Below, piece by piece: positions 40,505 through 49,026 of a DNA stretch of 64,000 bases; within the stretch, counting starts at the first letter, position 1; every line of letters begins with the position of its first letter. Position numbers and translations under genes: made by a program. A model generated the notes under the pieces. That model made no database searches. It saw only the letters and a list, made by a program, of their open reading frames with translations, and had not been told where the DNA came from. Source of the stretch: Agarophyton chilense (taxonomy: Eukaryota; Rhodophyta; Florideophyceae; Gracilariales; Gracilariaceae). Location of the stretch: the NCBI GenBank assembly GCA_030374765.1, contig JARGXX010000116.1, positions 806,001 to 870,000 of the forward strand, read 5' to 3'.

Positions 40505-41365
40505 ATGCGTCCCTCAGCCACGTTCGTTGTGGTGTGTGGCGTGCAACATGGAGGATGCAAGGCATCTCAGGCGCGAAACACGGAACCGGCACGACTTTCG
40601 CGTCGTTCGCTGTGCAGAATAGGCGCTGCGTCCATCGCGCATGTCGCAGTCAACACTCATGAGGCGCGAGCACAGCTGCCGGATGACGCCTCGTCAAATC
40701 TTGATAGATTTATGAAGCAGAGCTTTGCTCGCGAGATGGAGTACAGTATGAACGGGTACGAGGCGCTCATAACAGAGAAGAAGAAGGAACTGTTTGGTAT
40801 GATAGATGAGGGGAGTACGGTGGTGGACGTCGGAATGGGTACGGGTCCAAACATACGGTACATGCCAAAGAACGTAAATCTAATAGGCATCGAGCCCAAC
40901 GAGTTTATGTGGCCTTATTCGCAGGAAAAAGCGCGTGAGTCTCGAGTGAACTTGACACTGCAGCAAGGAATGTGTGAGAATATGGCTCTTGACGATGAGA
41001 GCTGCGATTTTGTAATCACAACGCTCACGCTATGCTCGGTGCAATCGCCGTCTACGGCGATGGAGGAAATTTTGCGAGTTCTGAAACGTGGGGGGAAGCA
41101 CCTGTTCGTGGAACATGTAGTGGCGCCTCCTAATCGTTGGTTGCTTCGCGCAGCACAAACAGTACTGAACCCTTTGCAGGTTGCGCTTGCAGACGGATGT
41201 CATTTGAACAGGGATACGATAACATATGTGAAGGAGGCAAATTATGATGGTGGGTTTGAGCGAGTTGAATATGAGGAATTTGACGCTTCATTTGGAGGAT
41301 TGGAGGATTGGGTGAGCGTGGTGAAACCGCACATCATTGGGTTTGGTGTGAAGCGGGGCGAATAA
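40505..41365 (+). CDS. METTL7-like SAM methyltransferase, organelle-targeted form
   Basis: A 286-residue single-exon protein. Residues 1 to about 55 are basic and Ser/Ala-rich and look like a targeting peptide. The class I methyltransferase fold follows with motif I VVDVGMGTGPNIRY (106-119), IGIEPNE (motif II), ENMALDDESCDFVITTLTLC (motifs III/IV), EEILRVLKRGGKHLFVEHV and the C-terminal VKPHIIGFGVK. These match METTL7/TMT1 proteins, which act on thiols in animals; plastid homologues in algae are not well studied. It could also be a ubiquinone-like C-methyltransferase relative, though the VKPHI-GFGVK end favours METTL7. Its stop lies inside the last codons of the next gene on the opposite strand (32-bp overlap). 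Confidence 0.8.
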   Translation: MRPSATFVVVCGVQHGGCKASQARNTEPARLSRRSLCRIGAASIAHVAVNTHEARAQLPDDASSNLDRFMKQSFAREMEYSMNGYEALITEKKKELFGMIDEGSTVVDVGMGTGPNIRYMPKNVNLIGIEPNEFMWPYSQEKARESRVNLTLQQGMCENMALDDESCDFVITTLTLCSVQSPSTAMEEILRVLKRGGKHLFVEHVVAPPNRWLLRAAQTVLNPLQVALADGCHLNRDTITYVKEANYDGGFERVEYEEFDASFGGLEDWVSVVKPHIIGFGVKRGE

Positions 41366-41867
41366 ATGTTTGATAACGTGATGCTTCACTGCTCTGGTCG
41401 CCAAATGTGTTGCTAATGTGATATTGACAGCAGGACGTCGCAAATTCATCAAAATGTGCACTGTCAACGCCATATTGCTCGTGGAAAAGGTGCGGAGAAA
41501 CCCGGCAGAAACGAGGACGATTGTGATAGATAGTGCACGTACGAGAAAAGCTATCAAACCATTTGCACCAACCATCTGTGCCTATCATACCCAGATACTG
41601 CACAACGTCAGCGTCATCGTTGAGCAACTCCCGCAACACGGGCTCATCATAGTCGTCAAGCTTACAACAGGCACCACAAAATTTCATACAGCTCCACGCA
41701 TGGAGTGCGGGAGAAGATTCGGTTGGGAGGTGACACGCGGCGTAATGAGAAAAGGAAGCGGTGTGAAAGCTGCGTTGAGAGCGACAAACATGTGCGTTGG
41801 CAGCGCACTGGAGAGGAGGAGCTGGGTGTAACGGTGTGGAAAAGCGGAAAGCAGCGTGAATGTGCAT
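41334..41867 (-). CDS. CxxCxxCC metal-cluster domain protein (YkgJ family)
   Basis: A 177-residue protein from ATG 41867; the frame extends to 41969 only through a GTG. The first 50 residues are Ser/His-rich, perhaps an organelle targeting sequence. The YkgJ (putative zinc- or iron-chelating) region has MKFCGACCKLDD, then TDGWCKWFDSFSRTCTIYHNRPRFCRV and a late ATSCC. The cysteine pattern C-x2-C-C ... C ... C ... C is complete. The function of the family is unknown; plant members are plastid proteins. Its 3' end overlaps the METTL7-like gene by 32 bp (41334-41365). Confidence 0.8.
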   Translation of the reverse strand: MHIHAAFRFSTPLHPAPPLQCAANAHVCRSQRSFHTASFSHYAACHLPTESSPALHAWSCMKFCGACCKLDDYDEPVLRELLNDDADVVQYLGMIGTDGWCKWFDSFSRTCTIYHNRPRFCRVSPHLFHEQYGVDSAHFDEFATSCCQYHISNTFGDQSSEASRYQTFIRPASHQTQ

Positions 41868-42333
41868 AGTGGCAGCGAAGGAGCGAGGTGGTCGCGCAAG
41901 CGAGGGAGCATGAGGTATTAGAAAGGCAAGTGGATTGTACAGCTGAGGACGAAAAGGCGTGCAGCTCACCGATGACGATAGCCATCTGGCTACAGTGCCT
42001 CGCCAAGCTTACATTGATGTAAGTTGCGCAGCGTGCGGCTAAGCTCCCGTGACCACCCGTTCTTGTGTTCCGTTCGCACTTGTGTGCGCGTGCCATGCAT
42101 CGGTGCCGCGTGTTTTGTTCAGTGCATGCACTGCGTGCTTTCTCTGCAGCCTGCATGTGCGCGTGGTTTGTGTGCGTATGTTTTCTCACACGTTGAATAC
42201 ACTTACACGTGGTTTACACGTGGTTTACACGTGGCACGGCTTGCATTCAAAACACATTTACTTGCTTTTGGACAAAACTCGAGAAACTGTGATGACACCC
42301 GCCCACACGCAGCACTGCTCTCCACGCGTCGCC
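41868..42333. promoter_or_regulatory. Divergent CxxCxxCC / ubiquitin-like gene spacer
   Basis: About 465 bp between divergent starts. A short acacgtggttt direct repeat (three copies of cacgtgg near 42208-42236) stands upstream of the + strand gene. G-box-like cacgtg cores are a plausible regulatory element, but that is inference. Confidence 0.45.
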
Positions 42334-43251
42334 ATGGACAACCACTCTGATATAGGCGTTGTGGTTATCGTGGGGAGGAACCGATGGCGCTTGCAAATCT
42401 CCCCGTCTGCTACCTTTTCACACCTTCGACGACTTGTCGAAGAAAAGGAAAGCACCGTGGAACATGGCTTGCGCCTCATTTTCAAGGGCACCTCCTTTCC
42501 GGACAGCTGCGCTCTCAAGGACGCCGCCGTTGCGGACGGCGCAAAGATGATGGCCATGCGCACCTCACTACAGCATCAGCAGGAACGCGTCGAGGAGAAG
42601 CGCGCCTTGATCGCCGCACGTCAAGCGTCTTTAGCGCATATGAATCGCCATGCTTCGGCGAGTGACGCTGCTGCGAGTTCGTCTGCCAAGGTGCCGTCGC
42701 ATGCCAACCCAGCCCGGTCGGCTGCGGACTGCATTCTTGGCGACGAGCGTGACGATGCCGTTCCTAGTGTTTTCATTCTTCATCGCGGACAAAAGTACAG
42801 GCTTAATGTGCAAATGTCGGATTCGGTACTCTCTGTCAAGAAAAACATCTCTTCCATACTGCGTATCGAATCGAAACCGTCGGACATGCGCTTGGTGTTC
42901 AATGCCAAGTATCTGCGGGATGACGTAACCCTGCAGCAGGTCGACGCCAAGAATGGAAGCTCATTCATGGTTTTCTTCAACGCAAGTCACCATGATGCAG
43001 TGGAAGACAAACGTCAGACAGAATTGATTGAAAGAAAACTAGTGCTTCTTGAAGCCAAAGTCAAAACGCTTGCCCGTCAGGCTGAACATCGACTACTGGA
43101 TACTGTCGACCTCCCTCTGAAAAAAGCCGAGTTGCACGGTACTGTTGTTTACTTGAGGGAAACATTGTCATTGGTAAAAATCTACGATGACAGGAGACGT
43201 GTCATTGAAGAGCGGATACAAGCTGCGGAGAATACTTTGCATCATGTGTGA
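42334..43251 (+). CDS. Protein with two ubiquitin-like domains and helical C terminus
   Basis: A 305-residue single-exon protein from ATG 42334. Ubiquitin-like domain 1 spans about 6-77 (VVVIVGRNRWRLQISPSATF, LRLIFKGTSFPDSCALKDA). Domain 2 spans about 148-222 (FILHRGQKYRLNVQMSDSVL, DMRLVFNAKYLRDDVTLQQ). A Ser/Ala-rich linker lies between them. The C-terminal 80 residues form two to three charged amphipathic helices (ERKLVLLEAKVKTLAR..., RRRVIEERIQAAENTL), which resemble a BAG domain in length and heptads, although I cannot confirm the BAG surface residues. If it is a BAG co-chaperone it would bind Hsp70 and couple to the proteasome. Two tandem ubiquitin-like domains are unusual for BAG proteins. 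Confidence 0.7.
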   Translation: MDNHSDIGVVVIVGRNRWRLQISPSATFSHLRRLVEEKESTVEHGLRLIFKGTSFPDSCALKDAAVADGAKMMAMRTSLQHQQERVEEKRALIAARQASLAHMNRHASASDAAASSSAKVPSHANPARSAADCILGDERDDAVPSVFILHRGQKYRLNVQMSDSVLSVKKNISSILRIESKPSDMRLVFNAKYLRDDVTLQQVDAKNGSSFMVFFNASHHDAVEDKRQTELIERKLVLLEAKVKTLARQAEHRLLDTVDLPLKKAELHGTVVYLRETLSLVKIYDDRRRVIEERIQAAENTLHHV

Positions 43252-43928
43252 CATCCATCATCTCAGCTTTCAGCTTTATACTTGAAGAATTATTAATAAC
43301 TGTTATGGCCATTGCGATATACTTGGCGTTTGCACCCTTTGCCTTTTTTTCATTGCATAAATTTCATGGTTTTCATCACCGTTTTGGGCAACAGGTCAAC
43401 AACGTAAGCGCTTTCGTGCGCCGTGCAGTATGAACATTGGCATGCATCGCTTTAAGATGAAGCAATCCTTCGGTATCATGGATGTCATCGATGATGGGGT
43501 TTCATGAGCATTGCTCGTGTTTCCTCACTCGGATGCTTGGCGGGAACACATGAGCAGTTGCCGCGTGGCTAAGTCGTGCCTGTGGTTTCTATGTAAGCGC
43601 CCGTTTTGTTGATACGAACGGACCAAAGATAAGGCCGATGCATTCGCGGAGCTGGTCGCGTAGCATTTCTATGCCCACCCCCGTCACGCGGCATGCGATT
43701 TACGAAGGGTGGTATACTATCTCCTGCACCTAGCTACCCTTCGTAGTTAGCTCGATAATTGAACTTGTTCTCTCGAGTTTGAGACTGGTACTAGGGTAAA
43801 GGATTGCTAACTCTTTTAGGTGGGCACGAAAGGAAATCAGGCTCTATCGCAAAAATACAATTGGGCCATGGGGTTAAGATTCTGCTGCTGGCAGTTTACA
43901 AAAAATCGTTTTTTATGAAATCACGCCG
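43252..43928. other. Spacer before SBDS region
   Basis: About 680 bp with no supportable gene. A 19-base inverted resemblance, ctacgaagggt versus agctacccttcgtag, flanks 43699-43744 and could be a small foldback. The promoter for the next gene is expected at the right end. Confidence 0.4.
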
Positions 43929-44249
43929 ATGACGATGCTTCGAAAGCCTCGCTGTGCGCGAATCTGCGCTTTGGCAGCCGTCATTTCCGCTTGCACCCTT
44001 GCGACTCGGCTGTCGCCCTTCATTTGCAACGTCAATCTTTCGTCGATCAAGTTCCTCTATAAATTCATCGAGCCACCCCTCGTGGGAGCGACTGCCGCAT
44101 ACTGTGGAATTTGTTTAGGAATTGCGGTCACTCAACCGTTCATCAGTAAGCGTTTTTGGAGTTTCGTGTCGCCAGTGAGGCAGAGTTTGAGCAAACCACA
44201 TCATGCCGGAAATGCTCGTGAGATTGAAGAAGGGGAAGACCACCTATGA
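43929..44249 (+). CDS. Possible small membrane protein overlapping SBDS start
   Basis: A 106-codon frame from an ATG. The translation has an N-terminal Arg/Cys-rich hydrophobic stretch (ICALAAVISACTLATRL) and a second hydrophobic stretch (GATAAYCGICLGIAVT), which could be a targeting segment plus membrane helix. It overlaps the first 47 bp of SBDS in another frame. No family is recognised. An overlapping same-strand gene is improbable in a nuclear genome, so a chance frame in the SBDS 5' UTR, or an uORF, is equally likely. Confidence 0.25.
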   Translation: MTMLRKPRCARICALAAVISACTLATRLSPFICNVNLSSIKFLYKFIEPPLVGATAAYCGICLGIAVTQPFISKRFWSFVSPVRQSLSKPHHAGNAREIEEGEDHL

Positions 44250-44967
44250 GGTCATGGTTGAGGAAGGAATGGTTGCAAAATACCGCGATGGAACCGTAAA
44301 ACGGATAGAGGACGTTGTGGTAACACCTGTCGTGTTTACCAACTTCAGCAAAGGTACAAAGGCTAGTAGTGAGCAGTTAAACAGCTCCTTTCAAACGGAC
44401 GACGTTATGCAAATCATCGAGCAGATCTTGAAAAAGGGTGAAGCGCAGGAAAGTGCGGGCGAACGTAAATCTAAGATGGATGCGAAGAGACACGAGATTG
44501 TCAGCGCTATCCAGAAAAACTACGTTTATCTAGATGGTTGTCCGTTGCCTTTGGTGAGGATTGAGAACGCACTCAACCAAATTCGACCCCGAATCGACGT
44601 TGACGTTGATGCGTTGCGTCAAGTGAACGCCATGTATCAGAAATTGAGCGCAGTCATGCCCATGAAGAAGTACAGAAGTGGCCTCGAAGGAACTGTTATC
44701 GTACCGACGCACATGGCGGGACAGGTGTCTGGGGTGGTGCGGAAACACTGCACAGTTTTGCGGGAAACGTACAGGGATAAGGCAAAGTATGATGTCGAAA
44801 TTCATTCGTATGAACTGCTCATGTCAGATCTTGCACGCGTAACAAAAGGTGACTTTGAATTCAATCTGATTACAAATGCCGCTGCGGTGGCGTCATCGAG
44901 CAATTCAACGGGCGCTGCCGCTAGCTCTTCCGCAAAGAAAGGTAAGGGGAAGAAGAAAAGGAAGTGA
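44203..44967 (+). CDS. SBDS: Ribosome maturation protein SBDS (Sdo1-like)
   Basis: A 254-residue single-exon protein. The first domain has VRLKKGKTTYEVMVEEGMV, VVTPVVFTNFSKG and SSFQTDDVMQIIEQILKKGE, matching SBDS (VFVNVSKG, TDDQTEICKQILTKGE). The helical middle part and the C-terminal ferredoxin-like domain follow (EIVSAIQKNYV, RIENALNQIR, and the TVIVPTHMAG / EIHSYELLMSDLARVTKGDFE region). It ends in Ser-rich and Lys-rich tails (KKGKGKKKRK). SBDS with EFL1 removes eIF6 from pre-60S subunits. The start lacks the usual 15 or so residues of typical SBDS before the first beta strand (IFTPTNQIRLTNVAVV), so it may be truncated or encoded in an upstream exon I cannot see. Confidence 0.88.
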   Translation: MPEMLVRLKKGKTTYEVMVEEGMVAKYRDGTVKRIEDVVVTPVVFTNFSKGTKASSEQLNSSFQTDDVMQIIEQILKKGEAQESAGERKSKMDAKRHEIVSAIQKNYVYLDGCPLPLVRIENALNQIRPRIDVDVDALRQVNAMYQKLSAVMPMKKYRSGLEGTVIVPTHMAGQVSGVVRKHCTVLRETYRDKAKYDVEIHSYELLMSDLARVTKGDFEFNLITNAAAVASSSNSTGAAASSSAKKGKGKKKRK

Positions 44968-45128
44968 AACTTCGTTAAAGAGTGCAGACGCATGTGCAGA
45001 CGCATGCCGCTTTACTAGGCCCACATTGAACGGCTTTTTCCCTTGTATACAGCTATATTACATGGTTCTCTTGTGATATCTTTCTACTTCATTGATAATT
45101 GTTTTTAAAGAAGTAGTTTATGTTGCAC

Positions 45129-45668
45129 CTATTGCGCGGTCGAGTCCTGCGCTCGTCTGCCTTCCTCGAGTAATTGATATGGGTCAATGTACGATCGTGA
45201 GCCGTACATCGGCATTTCATATCGCTTGTCCGAATCAAGAGATCCGTGCACAGCACCAGAGTAGTACAATGCTGTGAACAGAATCCCGGCAGTGAGGGAA
45301 AGCACGCCGACGGACCAAACCACAGTCCATGCCGATTTCCTTTGTCGGGCTTCTGCCACAGGGTCCTCTTTCTGTACCATGAATTGTACATCTGAATCCC
45401 TGTTGATATCGATTGTCACGTTGTTACGACTACCGAAGAGTTCCCTCACTTTCGCCTGAAGTTCCTTGTTTAAGCGTTCATCATCGGCTGAACTGCCAGT
45501 ACGCTCAGGCTCTGGGATTCCAGAAGCGCGCCATGACGGAGCCCTCACTCTACGAACTCGTTTCTCATGTGCCAGAGGCGATGATTTGGAGGAAGTAATG
45601 ATTACGGGAATGAAAGACCTTTTCCCCAACGGACAAAACGATGTAAACGCACACACCTCCCAAACCAT
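45129..45668 (-). CDS. Plastid-type one-TM protein of unknown function
   Basis: A 179-residue single-exon protein. Residues 1 to about 45 are rich in Ser, Arg and hydrophobic residues (MVWEVCAFTSFCPLGKRSFI) and fit a transit peptide. A charged soluble part follows (NNVTIDINRDSDVQFMVQKE), then KSAWTVVWSVGVLSLTAGIL forms a single membrane helix (about 112-137). A short C-terminal tail of SYIDPYQLLEEGRRAQDS closes the protein. There is no known domain. The order (plastid signal, soluble N part, one TM, short acidic tail) suggests a thylakoid or envelope protein exposed on one side. Its stop is about 160 bp from the SBDS stop, in the convergent direction. Confidence 0.6.
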   Translation of the reverse strand: MVWEVCAFTSFCPLGKRSFIPVIITSSKSSPLAHEKRVRRVRAPSWRASGIPEPERTGSSADDERLNKELQAKVRELFGSRNNVTIDINRDSDVQFMVQKEDPVAEARQRKSAWTVVWSVGVLSLTAGILFTALYYSGAVHGSLDSDKRYEMPMYGSRSYIDPYQLLEEGRRAQDSTAQ

Positions 45669-46624
45669 TATGTAACGCCCGCACCCTTGGGAGTCGGCTG
45701 AAAACTGCTAGCACCTGATGCAAAAGACTTTTCCCTAAATGAATTCGAATAGCAAGAGTGGAAATAGCCGCGGTGTGCTTCAAGAAGGAAAAAGGCTGTA
45801 GACAAATCCTGGAAGTGCCGCTGATGCCAGCAAGAGGTCTGACAAGGTGCGGAATGCATGGACGCGCACAGAGCACAAGAGGGGCGTAACCGTATACAAC
45901 GCCAGCATGGAGACCCGTTTGCAAGCGGCCAACCACCGCCAGTCATTTGTTGGGATTTTTGGATAATTTGAGCACTGCATCCGTCATACAATCCTACGAT
46001 TACATGATGTGGGGCCCTTCTATAAGAAATCATGTTTCTTTCAACTCGAGGCATTGCAATGGCGGTCACCAAAACTGCTGGAGTTGAAGTGCGAGTTCGC
46101 TCGGACAAACGGGCATAATGTGCGGGTCATTCACTTTATTTTCCGTGTGCTTCTTAGCCATGTGTTTCGGTTTTTTCCAGGTCTGAATTGAGCGTGGCGT
46201 CGGACAAGCGACAATGAATCCAACAGACAAAAAAGATGCGGATAGTCCATCTACTCCCGGAATTATGAAAACTCTCCAGCTTGTATAAATGGCAGGTTTA
46301 AAGCTCTATTTCAGAATCTTCGTCAGCGGATGGTATTTGTTTGGAATGTATCCACTATTCACAAACAAGTAGCTTTCTTTTTCTTTACTTGTCTTTTCGA
46401 AAACATAGTAGAGCCTAATTGTTAACCTGCCCCTCAGACTTGTACGAAGATCGGCTCATAAGAGACACGGGGGCAGTGTGAAGTTCATCTTCACTTAATT
46501 CCTGTAGCACATTTCAATATATAGGATTCGATATTTCTCTCTCACCCGACTCATCATACTTAAGCTGTACATGAATGACCAACACAAAACACTTTCCGTG
46601 CTCCACCTTCAGCTCTTTTGTTCT
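45669..46624. other. Spacer before the GatB 3' end
   Basis: About 950 bp. Short frames on both strands (to 146 codons, 45668-46108 minus) overlap each other and have no motif. It should contain the promoter of the one-TM protein gene and the GatB terminator. Confidence 0.4.
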
Positions 46625-48538
46625 TCATTCGAGCATCTCTTTCAAAACTGAGTTTATCACAACAGGGTCCCCCCTTCCTCCTGAAGCGGCCAGCGTCTTC
46701 CCGACGAAGAATCCAAACAGCCGATTTCTACCCTGTGGAGAACAACCAAAAACATGTCAGAGTTACGAAATTCTGGTCACGAAAAAGGGTCTCATGACGT
46801 ACATCTCTGAACGCCGCTAATTCCTTGGGGTTTTCTGCGATAACTTTCGCGGCTAGCTCCCGTATGACGCCAGGGTCTGATATCAACTTAAGATTCCTGT
46901 TGAAACAGCAAAAAGTTAGAATGACATAACCGTCTGTCTGCCTCCAGGGAGTGTCAAGCGCATGTTGACTAGTACGCTATTGAAAATACTATAACCAACA
47001 ATGAAGCACCATGAATTTGAAACATACCTTTCCTCAACGATCTCAGATGGAACACCGCCTTGCATCACCAATTCAGCAATCAAATCCTTCGCAATTTTTC
47101 CACTTATGGCTCCTCCATCAATGAGACCGATCATATTGGCGAGATTTACAGGGGACAGCTTGCAAAGCTTGAGATCTATCTTCTCGTTCTTTAGTACTTT
47201 CGTAATATCCCCCATTATCCAGTTTGCAGCTTGTTTAGGATCTGCTCCAGCCTCAATGGATTCTTCGAAGTACCGTGCAGTGACGACGTCGTCAGAGAGC
47301 AAGAAGGCATCATAGCCAGACAAACCGAAATCGCGTTGGTATCTTTCCCTCTTTTCCACCGGCAGTTCTGGCATACCCTGCCGCCACTCTTCCAGTTGCT
47401 CTTTCGTAATACGAAGCGGAGGTATGTCTGGTTCCGGAAAGTATCTGTAGTCCGAAGCACCTTCTTTTACCCTCATACACTTTGTTTCATTCGCCTTTTC
47501 GTCCCAAGTCCTTGTCTCTAACAGAACTGTCCCCCCATTATCTATAAGGTTTGCCTGTCTCTCAATTTCAAAGTCGATAGATTTTTGGGCAGATGCGAAG
47601 GAGTTGAGATTTTTTAGTTCAACTTTTGTCCCGAGTGTCGTACTTCCCTTTGGTCGAATGGACACATTCACGTCACAACGAAGACTTCCGTCTTGCATGT
47701 TGCAGTCACTTGTACCAACATACCTTAAAACACGCTGAAGCTCTTGCCCATATTCTGCGGCTTCAGAGCCCGTGCGAATATCCGGCTCACTAACTATTTC
47801 AACAAGCGGGACGCCGCTTCGGTTGAAATCGATCAACGAGTGAGTGGAGTCAGTAAGGCGTCCAGCTGCTCCGGCTCCTTCATGTGTCATTTTGGCTGAA
47901 TCCTCTTCCATATGTAAACGAGTTACTCCAATTCTTTTTCCATGTGAAGCTAATTGCAAGCTTCCGTTCTTCGCGATCGGATAGGCATCTTGTGTTATTT
48001 GATAGTTTTTAGGAGTATCGACGTAGTAATAGTTCTTCCGATCAAAGCGACTGTAGTCTGCAATGGAGCATCCCAACGCCATACCTGCTTTGGCAGCAAG
48101 TTCTACAGCCTTGGAATTTACCACCGGAAGCGCTCCTGGATGACCCATACAAACAGGACAGATGTTGGTGTTAGGAGTTCTTGCCGCCTTTGTCGAGCAA
48201 TTGCAATATGCCTTTGTTTTGGTTGACAACTGGACATGCATTTCTATTCCAATAATTGGTTCGTACTTTTCGAGGGCTTTCAAGAGACCAGGAGACATGG
48301 ACCCTTTCTTTTCTCGTTTTCCGGATGCACTTCTTCCTTTCTTCGAGCGCCCTTGTCGTTTCTTTTCTGGTGCTTGAGTAGTAGCCATTCGAACGCATTT
48401 TCTCACCGCAGATACTGGTGAGGCGGAAGCGTGGTTGCTGCGTTCCACCGTGAGTCCACCATTGCCTTTGAAGAATGGTGACGCAGATGATGGCAAGACG
48501 AATGCGACTACTCTACGCGCCATTCTCAAGGTACACAT
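46625..48538 (-). CDS. gatB: Glutamyl-tRNA(Gln) amidotransferase subunit B, three exons
   Basis: Minus-strand exons 48538-47028, 46896-46803 and 46732-46625 give 570 residues. Introns 1 and 2 have donors AG|GTATGT and GAT|GTACGT and acceptors AACAG and CACAG, and join in frame. The first 60 residues are a targeting sequence (MARRVVAFVLPSSASPFFKG); an alternative ATG is 48523. GatB landmarks are EPIIGIEMHVQLSTKTKAYC, CNCS...CPVCMGHPGALPVVN, DRKNYYYVDTPKNYQITQ, DFNRSGVPLVEIVSEPD, CDVNVSIRPKG and VKEGASDYRYFPEPDIPP. The GatB/YqeY tail in exons 2 and 3 ends GRNRLFGFFVGKTLAASGG and a short KEMLE. It transamidates mischarged Glu-tRNA(Gln) with GatA and GatC in plastid or mitochondrion. Both introns lie in the last 15% of the gene. 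Confidence 0.93.
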
Positions 48539-49026
48539 GCACGTAACTTTATTGGCTCGATATACGCATGCGTTACCCCATCAAACAGTAAAAGGTACAA
48601 GCCGAGATCTCTCTGGTTGTCAAGACGAACCGAATGACGTGGGTGATAACCTCCAACGCATACCACTGTTAATTTTGCCAGAGAATATAAAAAAACTTTG
48701 CCAGACAGAAAACACCGCCGAAAAAGATCAGTGATGATCTCAGAGCAAGGCAACTTGGAGCAATGCAATATTTTTGGATTTTCTAGTGCTTGAAACGACC
48801 AATGACACCCGGCCTACTGGCCGTTGAGGATCATATTGCAGCCATGAATACCATGCGCTATGAGACGAACTTCAAGCGAAACTCATTTGCCCTTCGTACC
48901 TACTCGTTACTTTCGTTGCAGATTGGTACGCGGCGGCGATATGGTTGTTGTCACCATACATTTTCTAAAGAAGAATTGATCTAATTGTGAAGGTTGCATA
49001 TCCTGAGCAAACATTTATTCTAGTTC
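48539..49026. promoter_or_regulatory. Divergent GatB / SWIB intergenic region
   Basis: About 490 bp between divergent start codons. No coding frame with a motif. Both promoters should lie here; I see no clear element. Confidence 0.4.
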
